A DNA stretch of 64,000 nt from Bretschneidera sinensis (GCA_023935145.1 CM043699.1:72635638-72699637), one strand, 5' to 3'; positions 1 through 12,065 are shown, counted from the first letter of the stretch. Made by a program: numbers and translations. The notes: generated by a model not told the origin, from the sequence alone.

Positions 1-207
1 AATCTTCCAACAACTCATGTTGACAAGAAGGCCATGGAAGAAAGTCCTATAGATTTAGGTACCAAGGTTCTACCTCTAAGAAGGTTCAATCATTACCTTG
101 AACTTCTTTTGATTGGAGTCGGTTGAATGATGACTCAAGATGAGTTTGGATCCTGAAGTTCTCTGCACAATAGGTTTGAATTTAAATGCTTAGACAAAGG
201 TAGAGAT
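1..207 (+). mobile_element. 3' internal end and polypurine tract of a Copia element
   Basis: Non-coding tail of a Ty1/Copia element whose body lies left of the window. The last bases, about 196-207 (AAAGGTAGAGAT), form a purine-rich tract directly before a TGTTGG LTR start, the usual arrangement for plus-strand priming in plant Copia elements. No protein domain is readable in this stub. Confidence 0.75.
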
Positions 208-274
208 TGTTGGAGTTTGTCTAAGGTTTAAATGGGAGAAGAAGAGTGAAGTTCAGTGTGTTAAAGGAGTGCAC

Positions 275-497
275 ACAATTGTGCGCCGCACCTTGGGAGT
301 GTGCGCGCCTCACCTTGTAGCAAGGAAAAGGAATGCACACTAGTGTGCGCCATGGTCCAGCCTTGTCCAGGCCGTGGCACCCAGCAAAGAGGAGTGCTAG
401 AGGAAAGGGCAAGCCGCGGCATTGCCTCCCCCAGGCCGCGGGGCCCAGAAGGGGCAGCAAGTGTGCCCTGTTCTAGGCTGCAGCCTGAAAGCACACT
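275..497. repeat. GC-rich palindrome cluster in Copia-1 LTR
   Basis: Contains CACAATTGTG, the perfect 14-bp palindrome GCACACTAGTGTGC and two CCGCGG cores spaced tens of bases apart, 150-370 bp upstream of the LTR TATA box. The composition stands out from the AT-rich surroundings. Confidence 0.6.
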
Positions 498-640
498 GAT
501 GCACATTGGTTCAGCCTTTAGTTGAGTTCGTGAGATATGTTCAAAACACATAGGATCACCAAGATCAAGGGCTATGGTTGATTGGTCATCAAGATCTAAG
601 GGTGGAGAATGACACTCAAGATTGGTCAAGAAGTGGTGCA

Positions 641-650
641 CTATATAAAG
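641..650 (+). promoter_or_regulatory. TATA box of Copia-1 LTR
   Basis: CTATATAAAG, the only strong TATA match in this LTR on the element's coding strand. Its position divides U3 from R in the expected way. Confidence 0.6.
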
Positions 651-1146
651 GGTCACCTAGCTTCAATCTCAATGTAATGTAATGTAATGTGATAGAAACA
701 CAAGTGTGTGTGTGTGTGATAGAACATGTGAATGAGAGAATTGCGTGAGAGTGCAAAGGCACAGATATACAAGAGAGACTCATTAGAGAGGCTGGTTGTA
801 AAGAGAGAGATTAGTATAGAAAGGGGATTCAAGGGACTTATAAGTGGAATTTCCAAAGAGGAAAGTTCTATGGTAACTCAAGATCTTATCACTTTCTTGT
901 TCTCTTCTTTGTTTCTTCAAGAACTTGTGGATTCTTGGAGAGGTGTTGCTGGATTGGAAGAACACATTGGTTTAGTGCAGAGAGTTCAGGTGAACTCACG
1001 GGGACGTAGACTATTGCCGAACCTCGATAACAATTGCTGTGTCTTTCTTTCTTGCTTTGTGTTCTGTTTCTTTTCTTTACAAGTCGTTCTAGACATGAGT
1101 GTTTGGAAGACCATCACTTGGGCATCATTGAGGTGGTTTCCCAACA

Positions 1147-3411
1147 CTGACCTATATACAAACATACAAAATTTACGAAACAATATTCTTTTCAAGCATC
1201 ACAACTTTTCTTGTCTTTAAATTCAGGAAAAACTTTTCAATAAATCAACTTTTTGGATCTTGCAGAGGCACAAATACAAGGAAACTTCTTTAATTACAAC
1301 AATTTCGAAAAAATGTTACAAAAGTAAACTAAGACAAAAAATTAAGCTCCTAACATGACCTAAAAGATAAGGATGTCATGGACAAGGACCTTACAGGAAC
1401 TTCTTTCAATATAGTTTTGATACAATTTGTATCCTTTAAAATTCATTACTTAGCCCAAAATTTATTAAATATAATTTATAAGTATAAGCGTATAAATGCA
1501 CAATTTCAAATACTTTCATTTCTATTTTCACAGAAGATAAAGTCCATTATAAAGGATTATACCTACTTTTACATAAAACATAATCTTATCACATTGAACA
1601 CATTACTAGTGTAAGCGATTTATTTATCACAGTCATCACAGTATTTTCCACACCACAAGCAACTAAAATCACCATGACATCCACTAAATCAAAAACATTG
1701 TATGCCCTTCATGGTCAATCACCACATTTACCCCTCATTAGGTCAATCACCACACTTGCCCTCATTGGGCCAATCACCACACTTGCCCTTCATTAGGCCA
1801 ATCCATCAAATGTCCATTATTCATGGAATGAAAAGAAATGAGATACAAAATCTTTTTGTTAGTCATTTCATATTTCTTTACTCAATTCATTTTCACTGCC
1901 TCGCCATTAGGCTCATCATATAACAACGGAGATGTCTCTCCACGTACCGATACATCTCAACAACAAATCTCATCAACAAACAACTTTCAATTTCATTTTC
2001 AACGTCAGCCAACACTTCCCATCATTAGAACGAATATTTCGACCTTACATAATACTCCTCTTCGTTGGAATGGATTATGCTATAATTTATGTAATATGAA
2101 ATAAAATTAATGATCCAACAAACTTCTCAAATATAGAATCAACAATCAATCACACCACTAAATTCATAATTATTCATCAACCATTCTCATTACAACAACA
2201 TACATAATATTTTCTCAAACAAAACTACATAAAGTCAAACCCATACTGCAATCTTATGTACTTTTGTGTTTATCATCATATGTATAATTTTCTTATAGCT
2301 TTATTATCCATGATTTCATAACCAATTATAGTTTTATACTTTTAATTCTATAACGTTCGTCATAAGGAATTATATCAACATATCATACAACTAAACTTGT
2401 AATAATTAAGCATCTTATACTTGCTACATATTTACATATTTCTCCGTAGTATAGTATTATTAATATAATTACATTATTCTTATAAGTATTTAACCTTTTA
2501 TCCTTGTTATTTGTTCCCACGTTTACTAGAAGTAAGGTGAAACTCACCTCGTTGCATGCTCCGCAACTAGTCTCAACTAATCCCTTTGTCTTTTAACGAT
2601 ATCCACCCCTTGTACCTAAAAGTGAAACAATATCTAACTCCCATTAACATCAATTATTATCGAATCCTAGGAAATCCCAAGGTATTTGAACACTTTAACC
2701 ATCAAGTGCGCATTTTCCACAAAACCAAAAACCAAAGAAATTAAGGCGTTAAGCCCATTTTAATTTCATGAATATTAAAACTTTTAAAGACGTTTTAAAT
2801 CATAATTAAAATGAATATAAACATTAAATCATTTTGGAAAGTTTCACATTCAAAAGCTGAAGAAAAAGTTAATTTTTTTGGGAAAATTGGCATGTTCCAA
2901 TTGACTGGGTACCCAAACCAGTCGACTAGGTACCCAATCCAGTCGACTAGAAAGAGTCTAGAAAGCTTCTGTACCAGTCGACTGAGTCCTTTCAAAGTTG
3001 CCTAGAAATACCTTCTAGTTGACCGGGTACCCGACCCAATCGATTGGGTCCCTATTTCGAGCAAAATTTCTTCCCGAAAATTCCTTTTTTTCATCAAAAT
3101 TTCAACTTTTGTTCAAAAACCCATTTTTCTACAAAGTATCCCCAAACTTCTCAATTTTTTTTCTTAAACAAACTTCAAATCCATAAACTAAAACTTAAAT
3201 CATATGTTTGTAGACATACTTGAAGATTAAAGCTAGAAAATAGTTGATTTTTACCTTAGCTTGAACAAGATTTCCCCACTTTTTCTCATTTTTCTTCTTC
3301 TTTTCTTTCCATTTTTTCTTCTTCTTCTCTTTTTCTCCTCTTTCTCTTCTCTCTCTCTTCTCTCTCTAGAGAGTTCCAGAAAATAAATGGCGGTCTCTCA
3401 CTCTCTCACCC

Positions 3412-3445
<34 letters not shown>

Positions 3446-3705
3446 TACACTCAAACTCTTCCTTAATTGTATAAATATCATTCCGCTTAACACCTCTTTA
3501 ACAACTTACCCCAAAACTCTTTAAAACTTCAACATTTCTCCAAAGAAAACTTTTATTCACAAAAATTGAATTTATTTACTTGCTTTTAAGTCTCACAAAT
3601 CGAAATACGAATCATTTACGCCTTAAAATTGAATAGGTATACACTTTACGCATTAAAGCACAAACCTGAAATTAAAATATTGAATTTAAAGTACCATGCT
3701 CCACA
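1147..3705 (-). repeat. 3' LTR of a Ty3-type element with very long LTRs, truncated
   Basis: Aligns along its length with the LTR at 3843-6603. Shared landmarks include GACCTATAT near the start, an ATGCCCTTCA block (1701 versus 4561), AAGT(A)AG.TGAAACTCAC, a CAGTCGACTG cluster, a pyrimidine-rich block, and the ending AAGTACC..GCTC.ACA. On the minus strand it begins TGTGGAGCATGG. About 66 bases homologous to 3843-3909 are missing at 1147 because the Copia-1 LTR interrupts it. A (TA)n(CA)n microsatellite lies at about 3412-3445. The copies are visibly diverged, so the element is old. It has no coding content. Confidence 0.75.
2899..3050. repeat. CAGTCGACTG palindrome cluster in Ty3-type LTR
   Basis: Repeated CCAGTCGACT units alternate with GGTACC. 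The cluster ends in a perfect 18-bp palindrome, GACCCAATCGATTGGGTC, at 3033-3050. The matching LTR has a related cluster at about 5702-5855. Confidence 0.75.
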
Positions 3706-3842
3706 TAAACCATTGTTGACTGCCACTCCTAAACAACATCCTCTCTAACTCTACACAATCGAATTTCTTATCCATCTCATGCACCATACACCATGCAACT
3801 AAAGTCTACAGAATCTTAAACCTAAAGCTTTGATACCAAAAA
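3706..3842 (-). mobile_element. Residual internal region with tRNA-Met primer-binding site
   Basis: Only 137 bp separate the two long LTRs. On the minus strand, TGGTATCAAAGC (3827-3838) follows the LTR end by a few bases and matches the initiator tRNA-Met primer-binding site with one change. No gag, pol or clear polypurine tract remains. It is either a large internal deletion or a non-coding derivative. Confidence 0.7.
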
Positions 3843-6603
3843 TGTAATGACCCATCCCCGAGTGGGGCCTACCCGAAGAGGTATCATCACCTTTTAGCTT
3901 CGAGTACCCCGACCTATATGCAAATATAAAAATTAGAAGACAAATAATATTCTTTTGAAACATCACAAAACCATACGTACATATTTCTTTTACATTTAAC
4001 AAAATTTACACTACATTAACCAACTTCTTAGGTCTTATAAACGACACTGGTAAGAAGAAGATTTCTCAATTTCAACTAACTTATACACTTTTACAAAATA
4101 TTAAATTACAACAAAATCTTAGACTCTCAAATGATTCAAGAGATGACGAATGTCGTGGACAAGGACCTTACTAAGGACTATTTTTAACTTTGATCAGAAG
4201 CCTTTCGGCCCTTTTCCTGAAAATTTAATAAAAATGAGGGAGTGAGTTAGAAAGCCCATTGAGTAAACATCTTACTAGAAGTATCCGTTTGAGAAATGTT
4301 TATTCTTAAATTTTTAAAAAAGCTTATCAGACAATTTACTTTTCCTAAGCAAAGTGTAATATTACTTCTATATATATAAATACACTTTCGATTTCTTTTC
4401 TTATTACTTGTCACGAAAAGAAAATTGTTCACAGCAACACCAACATTCTTAATTTATGTGTATCTTACATAGTCTGTAATACATCTTCACATACATAAAC
4501 TTAATCATTTACTATCAACACTATTCTCGATATCTTTCAATTTGCAAAAATTAATAATTTATGCCCTTCACTGGGCCTATTATATTACAATACATGTCCC
4601 TCATGGGTCAACCACAACACTTGCCCCTCATAGGCCAAAGCACAATACATACCCCTCATGGGCCAATCACCATAATGTATCAATGGAATGTAAATGCAAT
4701 GCAAAATTATGTTTTCAATTTTTCTCATTTTTTTAATCATTTTATCCCATCGCACCTCATTGGGCCAGTTTTATTAAAACACCCTCATCAAGCAAATCAT
4801 ATAACATTGGGGACATCTCTCTACGTACCAGTACGTCTCAGCAACAATATCACAACATCAACATCAATTTCATTTTCGGCCTCACTCAACACTCCCCCTC
4901 ATTAGACGGATCATGAAATGGTTTATGCAATATGAAATTCAAATCATGATCCAACAACTTCTAAAGTAAACATCCATCAACCAATCACATTATAATTTCA
5001 TAACGATCCAACAACTAGTTTCGTTACAATGACAAACATCACAATCTCTTGAACATAAGCCACATCAAGTCATTTCTATACTCAATTCTCATATATACAT
5101 ATCTCAATACTTATATAAAATCTTCATAGCATTATTATTTGTATTTCAATAATCATTTACTGAGTTATTCATATTATCATAACATAATTATGCTTATTTC
5201 CTATACCTCTATGTCCTTATATATACATATTTTCATAATACTATTATTAGTATTTTCATACTAATTCATATTTATGTACTCTTAATCTTTTATGTATGTT
5301 GTATAATTTACAACATTTACTAAAAGTAAGATGAAACTCACTTGCTACTCGATCCACACTTTTGTCTCCAATAAGAAACACTTAATACCATTATTTTAAG
5401 TCACTGAAATGTATATCAAACAATCCAAAAGTATTTTGTATACTTTAAATATCATGTGCGCATTTCAAGCGCAACAAAAATCTAAGAAATCAGATTATCA
5501 TGCCCTTTGCCTTTCTTTTTTCAAATCATTCATTTTGGGTTTCCAAAGTACTTTAATATCACGAATACTAAGACTTTTAAAAGGAGTTTTTTTTAATCAT
5601 ATTTCCAATTTATATAAACATTAAAATTGCTTTGGAAAGGTTTCACATTCAAAAACTAAAGAGAAAAGTCAATTTTTTTGGGGGGAAAATCAGCTTGATC
5701 AAATCGACTGGGTACTTGATCCAGTCGATTAAAAAATCTCTAAAATCTTTTGTGACTTGATCCAATTGACTGGGTCATAGGTCCAGTCAATTGGGTCCTT
5801 CCAAAACAACCCTAAAACCCTATCCAGTTGACTGGGTACCTGATTTAGTCGATTAGGTCCCCTTAAAACAACATTTTTCTTCCCGAAAATTAATCTTTTT
5901 TTTCCCAAATTTCTTCTTGATTTCAAAAGTTATTTTCAATCTTCAAAGACACAGATTTCTGAGGGTTTAAAGTTAAAAAATTTACACTACCCAAGAGAAT
6001 AATTGAACTCAAAACCCCAAATCCATAGACTTTGCACAAAACCTATTTTTCTTGGAAACAAAACATTTTCTCAAACTTTTCCTCAAGCAAGTCTTCAAAT
6101 TCAAAATACCAAAAATCAAATCTTTAGTTTAATACACTTGCTTGATTATTAGAAAGAAGTAAGAATAAACTTTTATTTTGAGTTTTAGCAAGAATCCTCA
6201 CATCTTTCCTCATTTTCTTCCTCTCTTCTCCCTTTTTATTTTTTTTATTTTTAATCTCTTTTCTATTCTCTTTCTCCCCTTTTTCGGCTCTTCTAGAGAA
6301 TTCTAACACAATGTTGGTCTCTCTCCCTCTTTTATCCTATTTATAGTTAGGCTTTCTCTTTATTGCACAAGACCTTTCCACTTTACATCTCATTTGTAAA
6401 CTACCCGATTATACTTTAAAATTTCAAAATCTATCCCCAAAACATATTTTTATTAATTGAACCTCATTTTATTTACTTATTTCTAAATCTTACCATACTC
6501 AAAATAAGTTTTATTTAGCTTGAATTTGAATAACTACACCGAGTACACATCGAGTAAATCTTTTAAGGTTTAAAATATTCTACATTAAGTACCGAGCTCT
6601 ACA
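3843..6603 (-). repeat. 5' LTR of the long-LTR Ty3-type element
   Basis: A 2,761-bp LTR. The plus-strand text runs TGTAATGACC...GAGCTCTACA, so on the minus strand it begins TGTAGAGCTC and ends GGTCATTACA next to the primer-binding site. A minus-strand TATA box (CTATAAATAG) lies at 6337-6346. The length, the TGTAATGACC terminus and the tRNA-Met site resemble Tekay/Del-type Gypsy LTRs. Lineage is uncertain because no pol survives. Confidence 0.7.
5702..5855. repeat. CAGTCGATT/GTTGACTGGG half-palindrome cluster
   Basis: Four or more decayed versions of the CAGTCGACTG motif (for example ATCGACTGGGTAC and CCAGTCGATT), at the same LTR position as the 2899-3050 cluster. Confidence 0.65.
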
Positions 6604-7400
6604 ACTCTCATGGTTAATTCATATTCTTTGTATTTTGGTTTTTATCTTCGATTTTTGTTAGGTACTGATTTAGGGTTCATTGTTAATTAGTGAGTGTAAT
6701 TTGCTTTACAAAATTCTTTATTCTTCGACTGTAATTGCATGAGTTTTACTCTTCTTCTTCATGTTTCTTTTGTCAATTTATGTGTTTTTTTTTGCTTTTT
6801 GATTGTTTGATTCTTTGATTGTAATTGCATTATTCTTAAACATTTTGGATCCATTTAGAACAAACTAAGATGGCCAAGTGTTCTAACTTGAGGTGTTATG
6901 ATTATTTTTATTGTTTAATATGCTCAATGTTAAAGAGTAATGATGCTTTGTTTTGATTCATGGGTAATCACTGTTATGATGTTTGTGGAGATATATGTGT
7001 GATGTTATTACTATGATCTTTCCATTTGATCAGAACCCACTACTAGTTTTATTGAACTTTCTATGAATGGAAACTATGAAATGTAATTTTGATGAATAAT
7101 GTATAAGGGTTTAATGATAGGCATTTACCTTGGAGTTATAATATTACTATCATGGATTAAAGTTGCAAGTCTTTCATTTATCTATAGTCGTTATTGTTGC
7201 ACAGAATTCTCACTACCCTATCTTTTAGTTTGATAAAATTAGTTCAAAAGGAAAACAACTATTTGGCAAATTTGTGCTCCATTTTATTGTGATTGTAATG
7301 AAAAATATATTTCAAATTGACGTTTAGGAGAAGTCCACTCTCTAAGTTCTAACTTGTTAAAAAGGGTATAATTTTATACTGTGTTTTCTAGATGCTATGT
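6604..7400. other. AT-rich flank, no gene recognised
   Basis: No reading frame of note. Bases about 6640-6800 (TTATTCTTCGACTGTAATT and CTTCTTCTTCATG landmarks) are repeated at about 19260-19400 and 19425-19560, on the other side of the Athila-like insertion. The retrotransposon therefore landed within or beside a local duplication. Confidence 0.6.
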
Positions 7401-8703
7401 TGATGCGATGAAATTGACACTAGTAAGTGCATTAATCGTTCAAGTAATAAGATGATGAGTAAGTATCATTCCCAACGAGGACTGAATAGATAATACAAAA
7501 ATTATGACTATACTCTTACCGTTATTTGAGTAAACGAATAATTGTAGGAGAAGAATTTACTAAAACTTAACTAAAGGAAAAACATATGATAATAGTAAAT
7601 AAAAGGAGGAATTGCAACTTGGAATTAGATTCTTACAAACTAACGTGCTAAGGACTCAACTTCACCTAAACAATTATTGCCAAGAGTTTCGAATGGACAA
7701 GTTTCGTTTAATACAATTTTCAAGATGGTAGAATTCCCAATAAATTGGTTATCCATATTCCAGGTCTATTCTAGATTAATTCAAATTAAGAAGCATTAAT
7801 TGTTTTTGAATTCCTTTCAGTTAAATCTCCCTATTCGATTACGATTTAAGTGGACCACATGAACTTCCTAGAATCCCTATTCGGTTACTTTTATTCCATT
7901 CATGGCATGTTTTACCCTGGCTTTTGCATAGACAACAATCCAACATCATATTTATTAATTCAACCATTCGTAAAAACATAGGTTCTCTATTCGACACATC
8001 ACTATGCTTAAAGAAGGAATCAAAGTAACAAACAGCATTAAGAACAATAAAACACACCCTTTGAACAGCACATTAAAATCCACTTGTCCAAATAGCAACT
8101 CAAGACATAGGTTTAGAATTCATCTATCCTTAACACAAAAATACCTACTCCATAATAATATTCAAACAAACCAAGTTCATATCATAAAACATCAATATAA
8201 TTAAATAAGAATAAGGCAAAACTGGAGAAGAATAATTAAAAGCTTCAGAGTAGCCTCCCGGAGTGTCTCCAACTCCTCTTTTGCGTCTCGTCTCCTCCAA
8301 CTCTGTTTTCCTGTTCGATAGCCGTGCTCCTCTCTTTTGTTCAACTAGGGTTTGCTATTTATAATATTCTAAATCTGCCAGCCAGCACTGCAGTGTCAAC
8401 TTCCCAGTGCTGCAGCACTAGGCACAAATCGAACCCTAGCCAGAGCTGCAAACTTCCCAGCGCTGTAGCTTTGAGTTTCTGTCCCCTTCACACATTTTGC
8501 CTTTCCAGCACAGCAGCAAGTGTCTGCACAGTAAATTTCCAAGACTCAGCATTGATCATTTAACTTAAACAAACTATTAGTAGAATAAAATAAACTAAAC
8601 TAAAAATTGCTAAAAAAACATGAAATACAAATCTAATGCTCAAGATCAACACCAAAAATGTGCCTAAAAGAAGTATAATAACATGATTTATTCAGAGTTA
8701 TCA
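7401..8703 (-). repeat. Athila-1 3' LTR
   Basis: 1,303 bp, starting TGATGCGATG and ending GAGTTATCA in plus-strand text. Closely matches 17605-19039 but lacks several internal blocks, for example around 17960-18020 and 18730-18790. The minus-strand TATA box (ATTATAAATAG) is near 8350. Palindromes at about 8382-8525 include the perfect AGTGCTGCAGCACT. The ~66-aa frames in it are LTR sequence, not genes. Confidence 0.9.
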
Positions 8704-8716
8704 CACCCCCAAACTT
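8704..8716 (-). other. Polypurine tract of Athila-1
   Basis: On the minus strand, AAGTTTGGGGGTG immediately precedes the LTR start TGATAACTC. This is the Athila-type plus-strand primer. Confidence 0.8.
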
Positions 8717-10099
8717 ACATTTTTGCTAGTCCTTGAGCAAACTAGAACAAAATCCTAACACACACATCCTAAGAGTGAGAGATGGTTTGATTAGATTTGA
8801 TAACAACATGCCTTAAAGATTGCATATAAATCATAATGCAAGAAAAATTTCCAAATACTGCTAATGTCTAGAATTTCAAATTTATTGCCAGCCTTATCTT
8901 ACATCAAATTCTTCAAACGTGTGTGTGTGTAACACCTTTATAAACTTAATCGTCTCGCCACTCTAATCGGTTTATGCACGCAAGTAGGATAATGTCAATC
9001 TCCTAGAGTCCATAAGCTTGCTTTTCACACCACTCTCCACTAATGTAGGCCATGACAATACCCGAGATCACCAAGACTTTATTCTGCTTATAACTTTGGC
9101 TAAAGCTAAGGAATGGTAAAAGATTTATTTGAGGTTCACATCACCTTAAACACATCAACCAATAAAAATTTTATTTCAAACTTTCCCTCAGTTATTATGT
9201 AATACTCTAATACTTTTGCTGTTGTCACATCTTCTTCTTCTTCTTCTTTTCTTTTTTTTTTTTTTTTTTCGTATGCTTGTACTATAGTAGCACCAGTCTT
9301 TATTTTCGTATGCATGAATGAAAATTTTCAACTTCAATCTTTCCCTTGCCCTCTTATGATTAGGGTCCCTTGCTTACTATCGATGGGAAGTATTTGATAC
9401 TTAACACAACCAAGTCGAAGACAACTTTCTCTTGCTCAATCCTCTGCCACCACTTAAGAGAATAGTACATTCATTAATCGATGTGCTTACAGGTGAAAGG
9501 TAGAGTTGTAGTATTTTTTTTTAAGCATAGGTTAGATGATTGGGTGACAAAACAACGGATATTCAAGCTCAAAAGGGGAAAACTAAGGATAATCACATAT
9601 CAAGGGTTGGCTAGAAAAGCTCAAACGTTCTAAACATGGCCTGAATCATTTCTTTGGTACTATACTACCTAGGATTTCGCCTTGAGTGGTCTTCAAACAA
9701 GTTCTAGAGTCCATGAGATCTCAAGAAACTACATTGCACACATAAACGTTCTCCAAAACAGCAAGACAACAAAGTTCTTAGGTGTAAGTGCTCATTGTGT
9801 TCAAAGAGTTCGATGTAAAATAAATCCAACAACAAACTAAGCACACAGACAAACGCAACATTTTTCAAATTTTCAATGGCTATAATCAAGTCAATCTATT
9901 TCTCATCATCGGTAAAATCAAAATCAAACAAAACAAAACACTCAGATAAAACAAACAGAAAAATAACTAGAAACATGAGCAGCACACAACACTCAGATAA
10001 CTTTCCCACCCCCAAACTTAAATGATACATTGTCCACAATGTATGAAATTGGAACATAAAGTAAGAGAAAGGAACTCCCCTGATTAGTCAGAGGGCGAA
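8717..10099 (-). other. Athila-1 3' non-coding spacer
   Basis: Lies between the aORF stop and the polypurine tract. It carries a CTT/T-rich tract at about 9229-9270 and otherwise AT-rich sequence without a credible frame. The same kind of long spacer is present in the second Athila-like family (50456-52098). Confidence 0.6.
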
Positions 10100-11173
10100 T
10101 TAATCGTCCTTGTCAATGTCCTCATCCTCTGGATCATTACAATGACCGGGATATGGTAGTAGCGAAGGAAGCTGCTATGTGTCGATTCCCAAATAAGTGG
10201 CAAAAATCCTCATCATTTGGTCATTGGTTTGAAAAAAACCCGTAACATATGATGCCTGCTGCTGACCCCATTGCCGAAGCTCATGAAGCTCCGTCTCAAC
10301 CGCTGTCAAACGATCAGAAAGTGACATATTTCGTTGTTGCCGTGATGGTGAAGGCTGTGAGGAAGAGGCTCCTTGGCTTGGTGCTTAATCTATATCCGTG
10401 ATCCTATAGATAGTCCTGAGATCCAGAGGATGCATTGGTTGTTTAATTTGTTCCCCAACAGTCCGGGTAACACCACACGAGCCACAAAGTGCTGTTATCA
10501 ACGATGGGAAATACAACCCTGCACTGATCGAATTTGCGCTGTATAAAATGCTGTTTTGGATAATGCTTCCCACATCCATACTCAATCCTTGGTAGATGGC
10601 AAATAACAGGATTGCCCTGTCTCTTGTAACATTGCTTAAATGGGTCGTTGGAAGCAAACGAGTGCCCACAAAGTAATGCCAAGCTTTCGCCGTCCTATCC
10701 ATTACACTCGATGGAAATGAAGTCCGCTCATCACCTGATAATTTCCATTGTGTCTCAAATTTGCAAAGAACCCGGATTACCTCGTCGAGGTTAGGCGCAC
10801 TGGCATAGGCACTGTACTCATCCATTGGGATGTTGGGAGTAACGAGTAGTTTATTAATTGTGCCTTTGTCGAATGCCACCAACTTCCCTCTAACTTTCAC
10901 CTTCAGATTCGTGTGCTCGACAGCATTCGCATAAAATTCGTGCACGACCGGAATAATTGCAGCTTCTGGTGTTGTGCAAAATGTTTCCCATTTTCGGGTA
11001 GCGATAATCCTGTGAATGAGTGGAAAGTGTCCCTTGGTGATATTAAATCCTCTTTCAGGGATTGGGACTTTCTTGAGTTGGGAACGCTCAAACCTCTGTT
11101 CTGCTTCCTTTGAAACAAATAGCTCAGAATTGTAACTTGTAGAGACGGGTTTCGCGCGTTTGGGAGGAGTCAT
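10100..11173 (-). pseudogene. Accessory 3' ORF (aORF) of Athila-1, plant-transposon-protein family
   Basis: The first 262 residues are open (10385-11173). The same frame continues past a TAA at about 10387 and a TAG near 10180 to a natural stop at 10100-10102, giving about 357 codons. It begins MTPPKRAKP, a basic nuclear-localisation-like start, with no signal peptide and no clear membrane helix. Core motifs RGFNIT, HEFYANA, KVRGKLV, YSAY, RAWHYF-type and GLYFPSLIT are shared with the ORF at 52099-53217. The C-terminus has a short heptad-like stretch, then PYPG and an acidic DPEDED tail. The family resembles the 'putative plant transposon protein' domain often found downstream of pol. Function unknown; its position is that of the Athila env-like ORF, but no envelope feature is visible. 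Confidence 0.75.
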
Positions 11174-11811
11174 TTGATCAAGAATTTTTTTTTATAAATA
11201 ACTAAGCCCAAATCTGCAGAAAACAACCTAGAGTAACACACTCTTCCACACACACAAATTCTCAAAGAAATTTGCAGAACAACTTTCAATCAAAGCTTTG
11301 CAATGTCTTCAATCAACAAGTCTTAAATGACCAAGCATAATATAGTGCATAGCTAACCCACCATCACCAGAATTTCATACAGCCACAATCATACTTTTCT
11401 CCCAACGAACAACCAAGTTAATTAAAAAAAATTCCAGCTAAAACTAAGAGGTTTCAACTTATCCGTTTCTACATTCCTCAATAACTCATCAAATCACCAT
11501 GTATTGTAAGGCAAACAGAAAAAAATTCGAGTGATTTTACTCAATAATCTGAATTTTCGTTGTCTTAAGATGAAGAAACCTTACTTGATTGGAAGAAAGC
11601 AAAGTCACCCAAAAGCACTTGAGAAGTGAAATTTTCGTAAAGAACTAGGGCAATCTGTGGTGGAAGATGCACAAGAACCTTGATTTGGTAATGCGATGAG
11701 GGACGAAGGTTGAATTTTAGTAATTTAGAGAGAGAGAGATGCTGGGAATTAGAAATTTTACATGACCTAACAGTGAGAAATCATGTTTTTTAAAACCTAG
11801 TGTGCGACCTA
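11174..11811 (-). other. Leader region between palindromes and aORF, Athila-1
   Basis: Non-coding. On the minus strand it holds a weak TATA-like GGTTTTAAAAAAC at 11785-11797, just after the palindromic repeats, then a CT-dinucleotide run (11731-11741), and ends at the aORF start. The layout parallels 53218-53627 in the second family. Confidence 0.45.
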
Positions 11812-11838
11812 GTGCTACAGCGGTGTCTTCCTTGGGGT

Positions 11839-12065
11839 GCAGCGCGGAATCTCTGGTCTAACAGTGCATAATGGTTTGATCAGCGCTGCAGCGCCCAAAG
11901 TGTATGGCTGCAGCGCGGAGTCTCTGATCTAACAGTGCATAATGGTCTGATCATTATTGCAGCGCCCAAAGTGTATGGCTGCAGCGCGGAGTCTCTAGTC
12001 TAACAGTGCATAATGGTCTAATCAGCGCTGCAGCGCCCAAAGTGTATGGCTGCAGCGCGGAGTCT
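11839..12065. repeat. 71-bp tandem repeat carrying GCGCTGCAGCGC palindromes
   Basis: Units start at 11839, 11910, 11981 and 12052 (partial), a strict 71-bp period. Perfect GCGCTGCAGCGC palindromes occur at 11883-11894 and 12025-12036, and the middle unit has a decayed version (ATTATTGCAGCGC). The motif is the same as in this element's LTRs. The array lies after pol and before the aORF. Confidence 0.9.

Larger units (their letters stand above)
208..1146 (+). repeat. 3' LTR of Copia element (Copia-1)
   Basis: A 939-bp LTR starting TGTTGG and ending CCCAACA, so its termini are inverted repeats. A TATA box (CTATATAAAG) lies at 641-650, followed by AATGT and GT microsatellites near 670-718. GC-rich palindromes, including GCACACTAGTGTGC, lie upstream of the TATA box. 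The element is inserted in a Ty3-type LTR, whose sequence resumes at 1147. The 5' half is outside the window, so the target-site duplication cannot be checked. The short reading frames inside it are not credible genes. Confidence 0.8.

Noticed and set aside
732..1220. 162-codon frame on the plus strand
   Set aside because: It runs across the Copia-1 LTR boundary (1146) into a different element and has no motif.
5702..5926. Minus-strand frame reading WTYDPVNWIK-like repeats
   Set aside because: It is produced by translating the GTCGACTGG palindromes. Similar peptides appear wherever the motif occurs (2795-2995, 32330-32557).
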